Shown here piece after piece: positions 37,366 through 46,602 of a stretch of 64,000 bases of DNA. A program made the translations under genes and the position numbers. Origin of the DNA: Clostridiales bacterium. GTDB lineage: Bacteria; Bacillota_E; Sulfobacillia; Sulfobacillales; JAIMBI01. The stretch is taken from the NCBI GenBank assembly GCA_027318915.1, contig DAHVOH010000006.1:3594-67593 (forward strand), in the 5' to 3' direction. The first letter of the stretch is position 1. Each line of letters begins with the position of its first letter. A model generated the notes under the pieces. That model saw only the letters and a list, made by a program, of their open reading frames with translations, made no database searches and was not told where the DNA came from.

Positions 37366-38769
37366 ATGTTCAAATCCTGGACCAACCGCTGGGACGAATT
37401 GTCGGTCCTGGTCGACACGGCAGTCGCGTACGGCGCCTACCTGCTGGTGGTGCATGCCTATCTGGCTCTGCACCCGCAGTTGGCCACCGTCCAGCTGGTG
37501 AGCCTCTACTTCTCGTGGTCGCTGTTTGTCCTGGGCACGTCGTGGCTGGGACTGAAACTCAGTTTTCGGGGCTATTCGCGGCGGTGGAACCAGCTGCCCG
37601 CGGAGTTGGCGATGCTGTTTTTCGCCAACGCGGCCGGTGGCGTGGGCATGGCCGTGCTCATCTTCGGTCTCAAAGCGACATGGTTCTCCCGCTTGATTTT
37701 TGTGGTGTATCCCGCTGTGGCCTTTATGCTGCAGGGCCTCGTGCACACCGCCACCAAGGTGCGTCTGGCCAAGTGGCGGCGCCAGGGGCTTGACCGCCGG
37801 CACTTGGTGGTGCTGGGCTACCCGCCGCGCGTGGCCGTCTTTCGGGACACCGTGCACGACGTCGTCGAGGCGGGCATGGCGGTCGTGGGTGAGGCGCCGG
37901 TGCCGCTCGGCGACCAGGAGTCGGGCCAGCAGGCCCTCGCGGCCCTGCACCATTGGCTCCAAACCACCGTGGTGGACTCGGTGGTGCTGGCGTTGCCGCT
38001 GGACGACGGGGTTCTGCGCGAAGCCATCCGAATGGCTGAGCGGCAGGGCAAGGAAGTGCGTCTGGTCCTGGATGAAGTGGGGGCGCTGGCAAACCGATCC
38101 CAGCTGTACAATTTCTACGGCAACGCCGTCCTGGTGGTTAATCCGTCCAGCGCCCATTTCACGGCCCGGTGGATCTTCAAGCGGGCCCTGGACCTGGTGG
38201 GATCGGCCGTGCTGATCGTGCTGCTGTCGCCGGTGATGGCCGGGGTGGCGCTGCTGCTCAAGATTCGGGAGCCGGGCCAACCGGTGCTTTTTGTGCAGGA
38301 GCGGGTGGGACTCAACGGACGGCGCTTCAAGTGTCTGAAATTCCGGACCATGGTGGCGGATGCCCACGAGAAGCGGGCGGAGGTGGAACATCTCAACATC
38401 ATGAGCGGGCCGGTGTTCAAGGCCAAAGACGACCCGCGGGTGACGCCGCTCGGCAAGAGCCTGCGCCAGTACAGCCTCGATGAGTTGCCGCAGCTGTTCA
38501 ACGTGCTGGTGGGGTCCATGAGCTTGGTCGGGCCGCGGCCGGCCCTGCCCGAGGAGGTCGAGCAATACGGAGACAACTCGCGCAAGCGCCTGTCTGTGCG
38601 CCCCGGCATCACGGGTCTCTGGCAGGTCTCCGGGCGCAATCAAATCGTCGACTTCCAGCGGTGGGTGGAGCTTGACCTGGAATATATTGACCGCTGGTCG
38701 GTGGGGCTCGACGTGGCCATCCTCCTGAAAACCATTCCCGCCGTGATCCAGCAGCGCGGCGCACATTGA
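37366..38769 (+). CDS. polyprenyl glycosylphosphotransferase (WcaJ/exopolysaccharide type)
   Basis: 467 residues: four N-terminal helices (about 10-130), a CoA-binding-like cytoplasmic domain with VVLGYPPRVAVF, a fifth hydrophobic segment in LVGSAVLIVLLSPVMAGVAL and the catalytic domain with FRTM, SLDELPQLFNV, SLVGPRPALP and YIDRWSVGLD. It initiates a polysaccharide by loading a hexose-1-phosphate on undecaprenyl phosphate. It is a second, long-form initiator next to the short one at 9709, so the cell may build two glycans. AAGGAGG at 37355-37361; ATG 37366 is preferred over 37363 for spacing. Confidence 0.9.
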   Translation: MFKSWTNRWDELSVLVDTAVAYGAYLLVVHAYLALHPQLATVQLVSLYFSWSLFVLGTSWLGLKLSFRGYSRRWNQLPAELAMLFFANAAGGVGMAVLIFGLKATWFSRLIFVVYPAVAFMLQGLVHTATKVRLAKWRRQGLDRRHLVVLGYPPRVAVFRDTVHDVVEAGMAVVGEAPVPLGDQESGQQALAALHHWLQTTVVDSVVLALPLDDGVLREAIRMAERQGKEVRLVLDEVGALANRSQLYNFYGNAVLVVNPSSAHFTARWIFKRALDLVGSAVLIVLLSPVMAGVALLLKIREPGQPVLFVQERVGLNGRRFKCLKFRTMVADAHEKRAEVEHLNIMSGPVFKAKDDPRVTPLGKSLRQYSLDELPQLFNVLVGSMSLVGPRPALPEEVEQYGDNSRKRLSVRPGITGLWQVSGRNQIVDFQRWVELDLEYIDRWSVGLDVAILLKTIPAVIQQRGAH

Positions 38770-39228
38770 CCCGGCTGTGGGCGGGTGCGGAGGCTCGGGC
38801 TCGCTCTGTCGCCAGCTGGCGGGACCCGTCCGGCGGCGCCCCATCGGGATGGCGGCCTGCACCGGCACCTTGGCGCTCCGTGGCGTAGCCATCGTCGATC
38901 GGGCTCACGGCTCCCCATCGTCGATGGACGTCGAGGCGTTATGCCGCCACGGCGGCCCGGACCAGCCCCGGGAACGGACCCAACCGGTTGACGTTCCGGT
39001 GGCCGCCGGTCCACCCCCCTTCGGGTTGGTTCTAAGCAACGACCGGAGCGGCGGCCGACCGGGCTGCTTTTTTCGGCGAATCGTCGTCCGACGCCGCTGG
39101 CGTGGGCATTTCGCCGTGGGCGGCCCGGAAGTCCACGGCGACACGGTGGAGCCCCGGTGTGCACCGATGCCGTTCTTGCGCCTACGTTCGCCGCGCCGGG
39201 ACCGGTCGGGACGGCGGCGGGGCCCCCC
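38770..39228. other. intergenic region without gene
   Basis: 459 bases between convergent genes. Frames on both strands lack protein character. It contains the candidate terminator at 39034-39073. Confidence 0.45.
39034..39073 (+). terminator. candidate intrinsic terminator
   Basis: AAGCA (39034-39038) pairs with TGCTT (39065-39069), with an inner CCGG/CCGG pair and GC-rich centre, followed by a six-base T run (39068-39073). Confidence 0.45.
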
Positions 39229-40932
39229 TCACCCCACGTTTCCGGCCGAAGCCAGGATGGTGGCCTCGCGCGTGACGAGCCAGTCGGCATAGAGACCCTG
39301 GGGTGGGCTGTTGGGCCAAGCCAGGTGCGCCGTCACCCAGAAATTTGGTCCCTGAGCGGCCGCCGTGACGGTGAGGATGGCCGCTACGGGACGGGTGCCG
39401 GCCCCGGTCCAGGTGAGCCGATAGATGCCGGGCCGGGACGGCCAGAGCGGAAACACCTCCGGCACTTGAATGCCTTCCGGATCCCGGCCCTGGCCGGTTC
39501 CTTCGGTGTAGAAGGCCACCACTTGGGGCAGGGCCGCCAGGGCCGCGTCCGGCGAGGTGATGGGAGCGACCGGCGGGCGGTAGGACCAGCCCAGCGGGTA
39601 GGCTTGACTGACGAACGACAGCCCGTAGTACGGCGCGGCACCCGTCGCCTGCAGCACCAGAAACCAGTTGTGGACGGGCAGGTAGGTTTGCCAGCGCGGA
39701 CCCGGCGCCAGCGAGCCGCTCCAGACGGCGTGGCCGTTTCGCACGGCCACGCTGCCAAGGAGAAAGGACGCGGGCGTTGGAGGACCGACCGACGCGGTGA
39801 CCGGCGCGGAAAAGCCTGCCTGCAGCGGCTCGACGTACAGCGTGAGGCGGCTGGCCAGGAAGTTGGAGGCGGAAAAGCGCAGGCGACCGTCGGGGCTGAC
39901 CTGGACGGTCACTTGGTCCCATGCGCCGGCGGCCGCGGACGGGAAGAGGCGGGTGGTGTCCTGCGTCAACACGGTGTACAGATAGGGCGACCAGAGCCGT
40001 CGCGCCCCGAGTCCCTGCTCCAGCACGATGGTGTTGTCCTCGGGACGAAGTCCTCGGGACGTGTTCACCATCGCCAAACCGAGGCCCCAAGTGCGGCCGT
40101 CGGTCAATTGGAGAGCCAGCAGCGGGGCCGACGCGGTATAGCGGGCCGGGGAGCCCCGGGTCACGGGTCGAGCGGTCAGCAGCCCGTGCATGAAGGCCCT
40201 GAGCCAGGGACGGTCGCTCGGATGCCAGGCCACCATCGGCGCGCTCGGTCGGAGCGGATCGGAGGCGGCACGGAACACGGCGTCGAGGCGATCCGCCGCC
40301 GGTATCGAGCCCGGGGGAACGGGCGGGGGCACGAGACCGCCGAACGGCGGCGGTGGACGGGTCGCGACATAGCCGGCGGCCACGGCGGCCACAGCCAGCA
40401 GGGCCCAGGGTGCCAGGCGCTGCCAGCGAAGAATTCGGCCGGGCGGGGGCGACGCCCCGTCCCAGCGGCCCGAGGCCGATGCAAAACCGCTGTCGAGCCA
40501 GGCGGCGAGCACCGAGTCCCCCGCCCCGGCGGGCGCCCAGGCAGCCAGCGCGGGACGCCGGAGACGTTCTCGGACGCGGTGCGCGGTCCCACCCAGGAGG
40601 TGCGCGAGGGCGACGTCGTCTGCGTCCAACAGGATACGCGCGAGCAGCAGGGCCCGATCCGCCGGCGTGAGGGCGGAAAACGCGGCGGGGGACCCCGAGG
40701 CCGGGATCGGGGCTGCTCTTTGCGACCGGGGTAGGGTGTGCCGGGCCTCAACCCACGCGGCTCGAAACAGCGCCGGCGGCGATCGGTACCGCCGGGGACG
40801 ACGGCGATATCGCCGGTAGACGCGGGCCACCAGCGCTTCGGCGTCGGGAACGGATCCCGTCAATCCGAAGAGAAAGCGCCACAGGCGGGGATAGGCGCGC
40901 ACCCATTGCTCATTCGGGGGTCCGGTCTCCAT
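39229..40932 (-). CDS. membrane protein with ECF-sigma-like N-terminus and extracytoplasmic domain
   Basis: 567 residues. Residues 10-65 resemble sigma region 2 (YPRLWRFLFGLTGSVPDAEA) and 85-127 resemble region 4 (LTPADRALLLARILL, then LLGGTAHRVRERLRRP), but both are eroded compared with working ECF factors. A single membrane helix follows at about 174-191 (PWALLAVAAVAAGYVA), then a Pro-rich linker and some 370 residues of Thr/Ser/Gly-rich extracytoplasmic domain that I do not recognise. This is an inside-outside arrangement like sigma/anti-sigma fusions. ATG 40932 has GTGAGG upstream; 40983 is an alternative without a ribosome site. Divergent from the zinc-ribbon gene. Confidence 0.6.
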   Translation of the reverse strand: METGPPNEQWVRAYPRLWRFLFGLTGSVPDAEALVARVYRRYRRRPRRYRSPPALFRAAWVEARHTLPRSQRAAPIPASGSPAAFSALTPADRALLLARILLDADDVALAHLLGGTAHRVRERLRRPALAAWAPAGAGDSVLAAWLDSGFASASGRWDGASPPPGRILRWQRLAPWALLAVAAVAAGYVATRPPPPFGGLVPPPVPPGSIPAADRLDAVFRAASDPLRPSAPMVAWHPSDRPWLRAFMHGLLTARPVTRGSPARYTASAPLLALQLTDGRTWGLGLAMVNTSRGLRPEDNTIVLEQGLGARRLWSPYLYTVLTQDTTRLFPSAAAGAWDQVTVQVSPDGRLRFSASNFLASRLTLYVEPLQAGFSAPVTASVGPPTPASFLLGSVAVRNGHAVWSGSLAPGPRWQTYLPVHNWFLVLQATGAAPYYGLSFVSQAYPLGWSYRPPVAPITSPDAALAALPQVVAFYTEGTGQGRDPEGIQVPEVFPLWPSRPGIYRLTWTGAGTRPVAAILTVTAAAQGPNFWVTAHLAWPNSPPQGLYADWLVTREATILASAGNVG

Positions 40933-41030
40933 GGCGATGGCCTCACCGCTGTCAGGGTGGCACGGGCGGCGGCGGTTGTCCATGGGGCGATCGCATGGGG
41001 GCCGACGCTCCGAGCCGACCGGGCGGCCGC

Positions 41031-41036
41031 TATAAT
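41031..41036 (+). promoter_or_regulatory. -10 box upstream of the zinc-ribbon gene
   Basis: Perfect TATAAT 36 bases before the start codon in the gap between the divergent sigma-like and zinc-ribbon genes; no clear -35. Confidence 0.5.
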
Positions 41037-41071
41037 GACAAGGTGGACGAGAAGGCTCGGAGCGGGGAGAG

Positions 41072-41569
41072 GTGAAGGTGGCGGAACCGGAACTCCTGCA
41101 CTACCTGGGGGAAGCGCCGGAGGGCCCCTGGGCGATTTTTTCGGAGCCGGCCGGTCAGGGCTACGGGCTCATCTCGGTGTTGGTGCCGCGGTCTCTCTGG
41201 ATGCAGCTCACGCGGCGCGATCCGTTTTCCAGCGAGTTGCAGATTTTGGAGCGGATTGGCTCCCGTGCCATTGCCTGGATGCGGGCGCGGGGCCCGGTGC
41301 CGCCAGCCGTCTGGGTGACGCCGGAGATGCTGGAGGCGCCGATCGGCGGATACGGACCGCTCTGGGAGACGCTCTCGGTCTGCGCTCGCTGTGGACAGAC
41401 GGTGCCGTCGGGCGAGGTGGCCGAAGGACTGAAAAATGCGCTGCCGCCCAACACCCGGGGAGACACCGAGGTGCTGGTGCTGTGTCCGCCCTGCGGGGTC
41501 CAAACCCGGTTTGTGGTGACCCCGTTCGGCGCGGTGCGGACGGGCACGCCGCCGGCTTCCCGGCAATAG
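41072..41569 (+). CDS. hypothetical zinc-ribbon protein
   Basis: 165 residues, cytoplasmic, no membrane helix. Residues from about 105 carry CARCG and, some 35 residues later, CPPCG, a typical four-cysteine zinc ribbon; the first 100 residues are mixed alpha/beta and unrecognised. The start is GTG 41072, or GTG 41078 which is better spaced from GGGGAGAG. Upstream is a divergent sigma-like membrane protein and downstream the sedolisin gene. Function not assigned. Confidence 0.65.
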   Translation: MKVAEPELLHYLGEAPEGPWAIFSEPAGQGYGLISVLVPRSLWMQLTRRDPFSSELQILERIGSRAIAWMRARGPVPPAVWVTPEMLEAPIGGYGPLWETLSVCARCGQTVPSGEVAEGLKNALPPNTRGDTEVLVLCPPCGVQTRFVVTPFGAVRTGTPPASRQ

Positions 41570-41608
41570 TCTGGGATCGGGAAACATTTGGCATTGGACA
41601 GGAGCGTG

Positions 41609-43213
41609 ATGGTCGTGCGCACCGAGGTGGTGCGGGGGCACATTCTACCGGACTGGCTGGAGGAAGACGGCTGGCGCACCGCGGATCCCATGCGCCGCAT
41701 TCGAGCCATGGTGGTGCTGCGGCCGGCTGATCCGCAGGCGGTCGCGCGGCGCGACGCCGCCGGCGGCCCGAGTCTCGGGGTGGACGAGACCAATCGGCTG
41801 ACCGCGCCGGACCCCATCGTCGTGGTGCGTTTGGCCGACTACCTGGCCCAGCAGGGACTGCACGTGGACCCGCCTGGGGCGGACGGACTCTATTTGCCCT
41901 TCAGCGGACCCCTGGAGGCGGTGACGCGCGCCTTTCGCTGCACGTTCGCGGCCCGGCAGGTTGACGGCCGTCTGGTGTACCTCAATCGGGAGGAGCCTCA
42001 GGTGCCGCTCTGGGCGGCGGCCCATGTGCTGGCGGTGGTCGGCTTGGAGAACCGGAGCGCCCTGCGCCCCACGCACCGCTACCCGAGCCGCGGTGCGCTG
42101 CCCGCCAACAACGGCCGGGGATTCTTCCCCGGTGATTTGAAAGCCTGCTACAACTGGCCGTCAACCCTGACCGGCGCCGGCGAGGCCATCGGGCTGCTGG
42201 AGTTTTCCAACGGCTACAGCGTTCAGGATGTGGACGCGTTCTGGCGGCAGCATGGCATTGAGCCGTTGCGGGTCGCCTGGGTGTCGGTGGACGGAACGGC
42301 CAATGACAACGGCGTCAACGCCATCGACATGGAATGCACACTGGACGTGGAATGGGCGGGCGCCATGGCCCCGGGGGCGGAGCTGGTCGTGTACGAGGCG
42401 GCCGCCGGCGCGGACGACGTGGCGTTTTCGTTGTCGATGTTGCGGGCGCTTGAACGGGTGGGGCAGGACACCCTCCATCATCCGGGCTCGCTGTCCATTT
42501 CCTACGGCGATGCGGAGAGCCGCTTTCCGGCCGCCGTGCTCCAGGCCTGGGATCAGGCGGCCATGCGGCTCGGCCTGCGCGGCATCACCGTGCTGGCCGC
42601 CTCCGGCGACATGGGCGCCTACGGCATTCGCGGCGAAGGGCGCCCGATCCCTCATGCCGACGCGCCGGCCAGCCTGCCTCATGTGACCGGTGTCGGCGGC
42701 ACCACGCTGATTTTGAACCCGGACCACACCCGCCGGCAGGAAACGGGATGGACCGACACCAACAACAACGGCGCGTCGGGCGGCGGGGTGAGCGTCGTGT
42801 TTCCCCGTCCCGTCTGGCAGGCCGCCGCGGGGGTGCCGCTGGGCCCCTTGGGCGAGGCCGGCCGCGGGGTGCCCGACGTGGCGCTGGTGGCCGATCCCGA
42901 CACCGGGGTGGCGGTGGTGTTCCAAGGGGAGCCGGCCGTCATCGGCGGCACCTCGGCCAGCACGCCGATGTGGGCGGCGCTGGTGGCGCTGGCGAACGAG
43001 GCGCGCGTGGTGATGGGGCGCCCGCGTCTCGGGCCGGTCAATCCTCGCCTGTACGCTCTGGGCGGTGGGTTGAGCTTCCACGACATTGTGCAGGGCAACA
43101 ACAGCATCGATGGGGTGGAGGGCTACAGCTGCCGGCCGGGCTGGGATGCGGTGACGGGTTGGGGATCGGTGCACGCCGCGCACCTGATTCAGGCGCTGAC
43201 CGACATGCCCTGA
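41609..43213 (+). CDS. sedolisin (kumamolisin-like S53 serine-carboxyl peptidase)
   Basis: 534 residues. N-terminal pro-domain (about 20-165), then the catalytic domain. The triad is visible: Glu242 and Asp246 in DMECTLDVEW, the oxyanion Asp334 in AASGDMGAYG and the nucleophile Ser449 in GGTSASTPMW. The C-terminal calcium loop follows (HDIVQGNN, GWDAVTGWGS). These enzymes cleave proteins at acid pH, which hints at an acidic habitat. No signal peptide is visible, as in kumamolisin-type precursors, so export is unclear. ATG 41609 with AGGAG just before; TTG 41588 is an alternative. Confidence 0.9.
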   Translation: MVVRTEVVRGHILPDWLEEDGWRTADPMRRIRAMVVLRPADPQAVARRDAAGGPSLGVDETNRLTAPDPIVVVRLADYLAQQGLHVDPPGADGLYLPFSGPLEAVTRAFRCTFAARQVDGRLVYLNREEPQVPLWAAAHVLAVVGLENRSALRPTHRYPSRGALPANNGRGFFPGDLKACYNWPSTLTGAGEAIGLLEFSNGYSVQDVDAFWRQHGIEPLRVAWVSVDGTANDNGVNAIDMECTLDVEWAGAMAPGAELVVYEAAAGADDVAFSLSMLRALERVGQDTLHHPGSLSISYGDAESRFPAAVLQAWDQAAMRLGLRGITVLAASGDMGAYGIRGEGRPIPHADAPASLPHVTGVGGTTLILNPDHTRRQETGWTDTNNNGASGGGVSVVFPRPVWQAAAGVPLGPLGEAGRGVPDVALVADPDTGVAVVFQGEPAVIGGTSASTPMWAALVALANEARVVMGRPRLGPVNPRLYALGGGLSFHDIVQGNNSIDGVEGYSCRPGWDAVTGWGSVHAAHLIQALTDMP

Positions 43214-43220
43214 GCAGAGC

Positions 43221-44738
43221 TCAGGACCCGGGCACATCGGCCCCGGCCATCGTTTCGGCTCGGGCCAGAAAAGCCGCCATGGACCGGCTGGTGTCCAGCA
43301 TCACCGGCGCGTGCGCCAGCGCCTGGAGACCGGCGCGCACCGTTCCCAGGGCCTGGGTCCGGGCGGCTCCCTCCGGGGGGTGGTTAAAGAGAACCAGTCC
43401 GGCCAGGCCATCTTGTCCCTGCGCGGCCAGTTCGCGTGTCCACGGCTCAATCTCACGGAACAGGGCATGGTTGGGAAGCTTCCGGGCCAAGACCGCGTTG
43501 AGGCCGGCCATGGTCTCGAACGTTTGCTTCAGACGGGCGGCGGCGCCGGGGGAAGGGTGGGCGACAAATGCCCGTATCTCGCCCGGCCAGGGGGAGAGCG
43601 TGTCGCCTTGGGTGAGGAAGCTGGCCGAACAGTCCTCGGCCAGGAGGCGAAAGGCGGCGGTGGCCGGCCCGGCCACCTGCCGCGTGGCGATGTCGAACGC
43701 CGTGGTCGGTTGGTAGCGGGCGGGATTTTGGAGGTAGAGCGCCAACGTGTCCAGGGCGACCAATGATGCCCGGGCCTGCAGCATCGGATTGGCCAGATAG
43801 CCCGCCAGGACGTCGGGGAGGCGGGGACTCCGGTTTCGGAACGGGCCCAAAAACAGCCGGGGCGCGTGCTGCACTATGTAGGTGTAGTCATTGACCGGGT
43901 AGTTGTCCCAGAGAATGACGGGATGCCCCACGTCGTGCGCGAAGATGAGGGCCTGGCTGCTGGTGATGGCGGGCGAGAGCACCTGTGGGCCCGTCCACAG
44001 CACAGCGACGCCGGCGGCCAGGTAGGTGCGGAGCGCATTCCAGTAAGGGCCGTCTTGGAGACCGTAGTAGTCGGTGGGTGTGAACAGCAGGCGAAAGGCG
44101 GGATTGGACCGCCGCACAGTCGCCAGCACCCAATCGGCCAGACGGCTCTCGGCCTGCCCCAATCCCGCCGGATAGCGGGCGATGTCGGCGGGGTGCGTGA
44201 GGTGGGGCGGGATGTCGTCGAAGCTGAGCATGAACGTCTGGACGCCGAGGCCTTCCACCTGGCGGATCTTGGCCAGGAGACGGGCGCGGTCGGCGGGGCT
44301 CCCGTACTCAATGCTGAGGCCGGGGCTCAGGGCGTAGACAAAGCGAAGCCCGTCCTTGTGGGCGGCGGTCACCAGGCGGCCGAGCCGGGCCAATGCGGCG
44401 GGCGGGTAAGGGACGGCCCAGCGGGCGCGCGCGTAGGGGTCGTCTTTGGGCGCGTAGACAAAAGTGTTGAGTCCGTCCTGATGGAGCGCCGCCATGACCG
44501 CCAGGGTGCCGGCCGGGCTCCACGTCGGGCCATAAAAGCCCTCCACCACTCCGGCCATGAAGCCGGGCGGCTCCGCCAGCCGAGGAGGCGGGGAGATGCC
44601 GCGGTGATCGGGCGGAGCGGGCCCGCCGCCCAAGGGGCCGGCCAGCACCAGGAGGGTCACTATCGCCACCAAAAGCGCGAGCACGAGGCTGGCGACAGGC
44701 AGCCGACACCGGCGGGCCTCCGAGCGGGACGGGGTCAT
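43221..44738 (-). CDS. GH84-family beta-N-acetylglucosaminidase
   Basis: 505 residues. An N-terminal signal anchor (LVLALLVAIVTLLVLAG), then a TIM-barrel beginning GVVEGFYGPTWS with FVYAPKDDPY and the catalytic aspartate pair Asp174-Asp175 in LSFDDIPPH, the signature of GH84 (NagJ/O-GlcNAcase group). It should remove terminal N-acetylglucosamine outside the membrane, perhaps from peptidoglycan or surface glycan. No strong ribosome site; ATG 44738 overlaps the upstream stop as ATGA, implying coupling. Last gene of the minus-strand operon. Confidence 0.88.
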   Translation of the reverse strand: MTPSRSEARRCRLPVASLVLALLVAIVTLLVLAGPLGGGPAPPDHRGISPPPRLAEPPGFMAGVVEGFYGPTWSPAGTLAVMAALHQDGLNTFVYAPKDDPYARARWAVPYPPAALARLGRLVTAAHKDGLRFVYALSPGLSIEYGSPADRARLLAKIRQVEGLGVQTFMLSFDDIPPHLTHPADIARYPAGLGQAESRLADWVLATVRRSNPAFRLLFTPTDYYGLQDGPYWNALRTYLAAGVAVLWTGPQVLSPAITSSQALIFAHDVGHPVILWDNYPVNDYTYIVQHAPRLFLGPFRNRSPRLPDVLAGYLANPMLQARASLVALDTLALYLQNPARYQPTTAFDIATRQVAGPATAAFRLLAEDCSASFLTQGDTLSPWPGEIRAFVAHPSPGAAARLKQTFETMAGLNAVLARKLPNHALFREIEPWTRELAAQGQDGLAGLVLFNHPPEGAARTQALGTVRAGLQALAHAPVMLDTSRSMAAFLARAETMAGADVPGS

Positions 44739-45613
44739 GACGAGACCGTCAGCAAGTCTTGCAGGCGGCCCTTGAACCAGATGACGGCGTCGGGGCGGGG
44801 CCAGCCCGATTCGGCGGGCAGGCGGCCGCCGGCTGCCCGCGGATGCCCGCCGCCGCCAAAACCGCGCTCCATCAATCGGGCGGCGTCGACGACGCCGGTG
44901 GTGCGGCAGGAGATGCGGCCATCCGGCTTGATGAGGAATGCCGCGTCCTGGCCCTCCTGAATGAGCGCATGCGCCACTTCATTCACGGCTCCCTCTCCCT
45001 GGAGAACCACCACGGCCAGCCGGCGGCCGCTCGCCTGAAAGCGGTCCGCCAACTCGAGGTGGCGGGCCACAAACGTGTGCTCCTCTTCCTCCAGAGCCGC
45101 CAGCCGCGTCTCTTCGTCCGGCGTCAGCGGCGCATATCCGGCTGCAAACTTGGTCCGGAACCACTCCCAGCCCTGGTCGCGAAACAGACGGTTCAGACGC
45201 TCTCCGGCCACATGGTCGGGTCGCCACAAATCGTAGTCTTCGACGAGGGCCAGCAGCGGATCCCAGGCGGCGGAGCCATCCAGTCGGCCGGTTGCGGTGA
45301 GCCAGCGATACAGGAGTGTGCTGGCACAGTGGTCGAGGTCCAAGTGCACCCGGGGCAGGCCCCGAAGGCCCAGCGCCGACTGGTGGTGATCGATCAGCGC
45401 CAAGAGCCGTTCCGCGTAGACGGGGTAGGCGGCCAAAGACAGCGAGACGTCCGCCAGCACCACGGGCCGGTCGGGGGCCACCTGCCTTAAATAGGCCTCG
45501 ACGCCGTCGGGGTACACGAACGCCACCTCCCATCCGGCCGCTTGGCCCAGGACGCCGCAGGTGGCTCCGTCGAGACAGTGATCGTGCGTGACCAGAAGCG
45601 GCGCGGCAGTCAT
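44735..45613 (-). CDS. DHH superfamily phosphoesterase
   Basis: 292 residues. The N-terminal DHH domain has THDHCLDGATCG, LADVSLS and LIDHHQSA; the C-terminal DHHA1 domain has FGGGGHPRAAGG. Relatives hydrolyse nanoRNA, pAp or cyclic dinucleotides. The first metal motif reads DHCLDG and not the usual DxD form (NPDGD in NrnA), so substrate is open. Overlaps EcsC's stop and GH84's start by 4 bases each. Confidence 0.85.
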   Translation of the reverse strand: MTAAPLLVTHDHCLDGATCGVLGQAAGWEVAFVYPDGVEAYLRQVAPDRPVVLADVSLSLAAYPVYAERLLALIDHHQSALGLRGLPRVHLDLDHCASTLLYRWLTATGRLDGSAAWDPLLALVEDYDLWRPDHVAGERLNRLFRDQGWEWFRTKFAAGYAPLTPDEETRLAALEEEEHTFVARHLELADRFQASGRRLAVVVLQGEGAVNEVAHALIQEGQDAAFLIKPDGRISCRTTGVVDAARLMERGFGGGGHPRAAGGRLPAESGWPRPDAVIWFKGRLQDLLTVSS

Positions 45614-46515
45614 GGTTCGACTCCCGGACTGACCAGACGGGACACATCCGCCAGCGGCGGGTGGGCGGGCGGCGCCAGTCCATCCAAGGCATTGATAACA
45701 GGATCGGCGCCGTAACGGTGGGCCAGGTCGAGGAGACGGAAGTAGTCGCGGGCGCTGTCGCGCACGCCGTACAGATAGGCGCCGTTGAGGGCGGCGTTGA
45801 TGACGGCCCCGGCCAGGGGGAGCCAGACGGTCGCCTCTTTGTCGGTGATCATCGCGGTCATGCGCCGCGTCCACAGATCGGTGAGGGCGCGCTGGGCGAC
45901 GCGCGGGTGCGACAACAGGGCCTTCATGCCCAGATAACGGGTGAGGTCCCAGTCCTCCGGCGGCAGCATGGCCGCCATCAGATGAGCCCGGAGCTCCGGC
46001 CGAGCCGGATCGAACCCGTAGCAAGCCGCCTGCATGGTGGCCTCCCGGGCACCCATCCAGATGGTGGCGGTGGCATCCACCGCCGCCATGCCCACCCAGG
46101 GCAGCACGGCCACGTCGGCCAGACCCTGCACCAGTCCCATGGCCCCACCCTCCGCCGCCCCGTACACCCACCACTTGGGCACAGCGGTGGAGAGGCGATC
46201 GCGGTCGGCCAAGGGCAGTGTCGCAATCTGATCCCAATCGTGGACCGCGACGCCTTGCCGCCAGAACCAATCGCGGGTCGTCGCAAAGTCGCCGTGGCCG
46301 GCCGCCGCCTCGGTCAGCCGTTCAGCCACCCGTTCCACCGCTTCGCCGATCCGCGCACCCGCCCGGTGAACAGCCGGCACGCGGCGCGCCAAGCGGTCCA
46401 GAAAGCGGGCCGGTCGCGACATCTGCTCCAGGAAACGTTGAGCCGTGCCCTGCTGCCGGCGGTGGTGGGCAATTTCGGCCAGAACCGTTCGATCGTAAGG
46501 CGCAAAAGCCTCCAT
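45610..46515 (-). CDS. ecsC: EcsC family protein
   Basis: 301 residues from ATG 46515 (a TTG at 46599 would add 28 low-complexity residues; neither has a good ribosome site). The central part WWVYGAAEGGAMGLVQGLAD and the hydrophobic stretch near VWLPLAGAVINAALNGAYLY fit the EcsC family, of unknown biochemistry. In Bacillus subtilis ecsC follows an ABC ATPase and permease (ecsAB), the same order as here, although this permease is of the ABC-2 kind and not clearly EcsB. Confidence 0.8.
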   Translation of the reverse strand: MEAFAPYDRTVLAEIAHHRRQQGTAQRFLEQMSRPARFLDRLARRVPAVHRAGARIGEAVERVAERLTEAAAGHGDFATTRDWFWRQGVAVHDWDQIATLPLADRDRLSTAVPKWWVYGAAEGGAMGLVQGLADVAVLPWVGMAAVDATATIWMGAREATMQAACYGFDPARPELRAHLMAAMLPPEDWDLTRYLGMKALLSHPRVAQRALTDLWTRRMTAMITDKEATVWLPLAGAVINAALNGAYLYGVRDSARDYFRLLDLAHRYGADPVINALDGLAPPAHPPLADVSRLVSPGVEP

Positions 46516-46602
46516 GTCGCCGTCGCTGCCGCTCGTGCTGTCCGCCCCCTTTGGACTGCGTCTACTGCCATCATGCCCTGCGCGCTCAAGGACACGCAAG
46601 GG

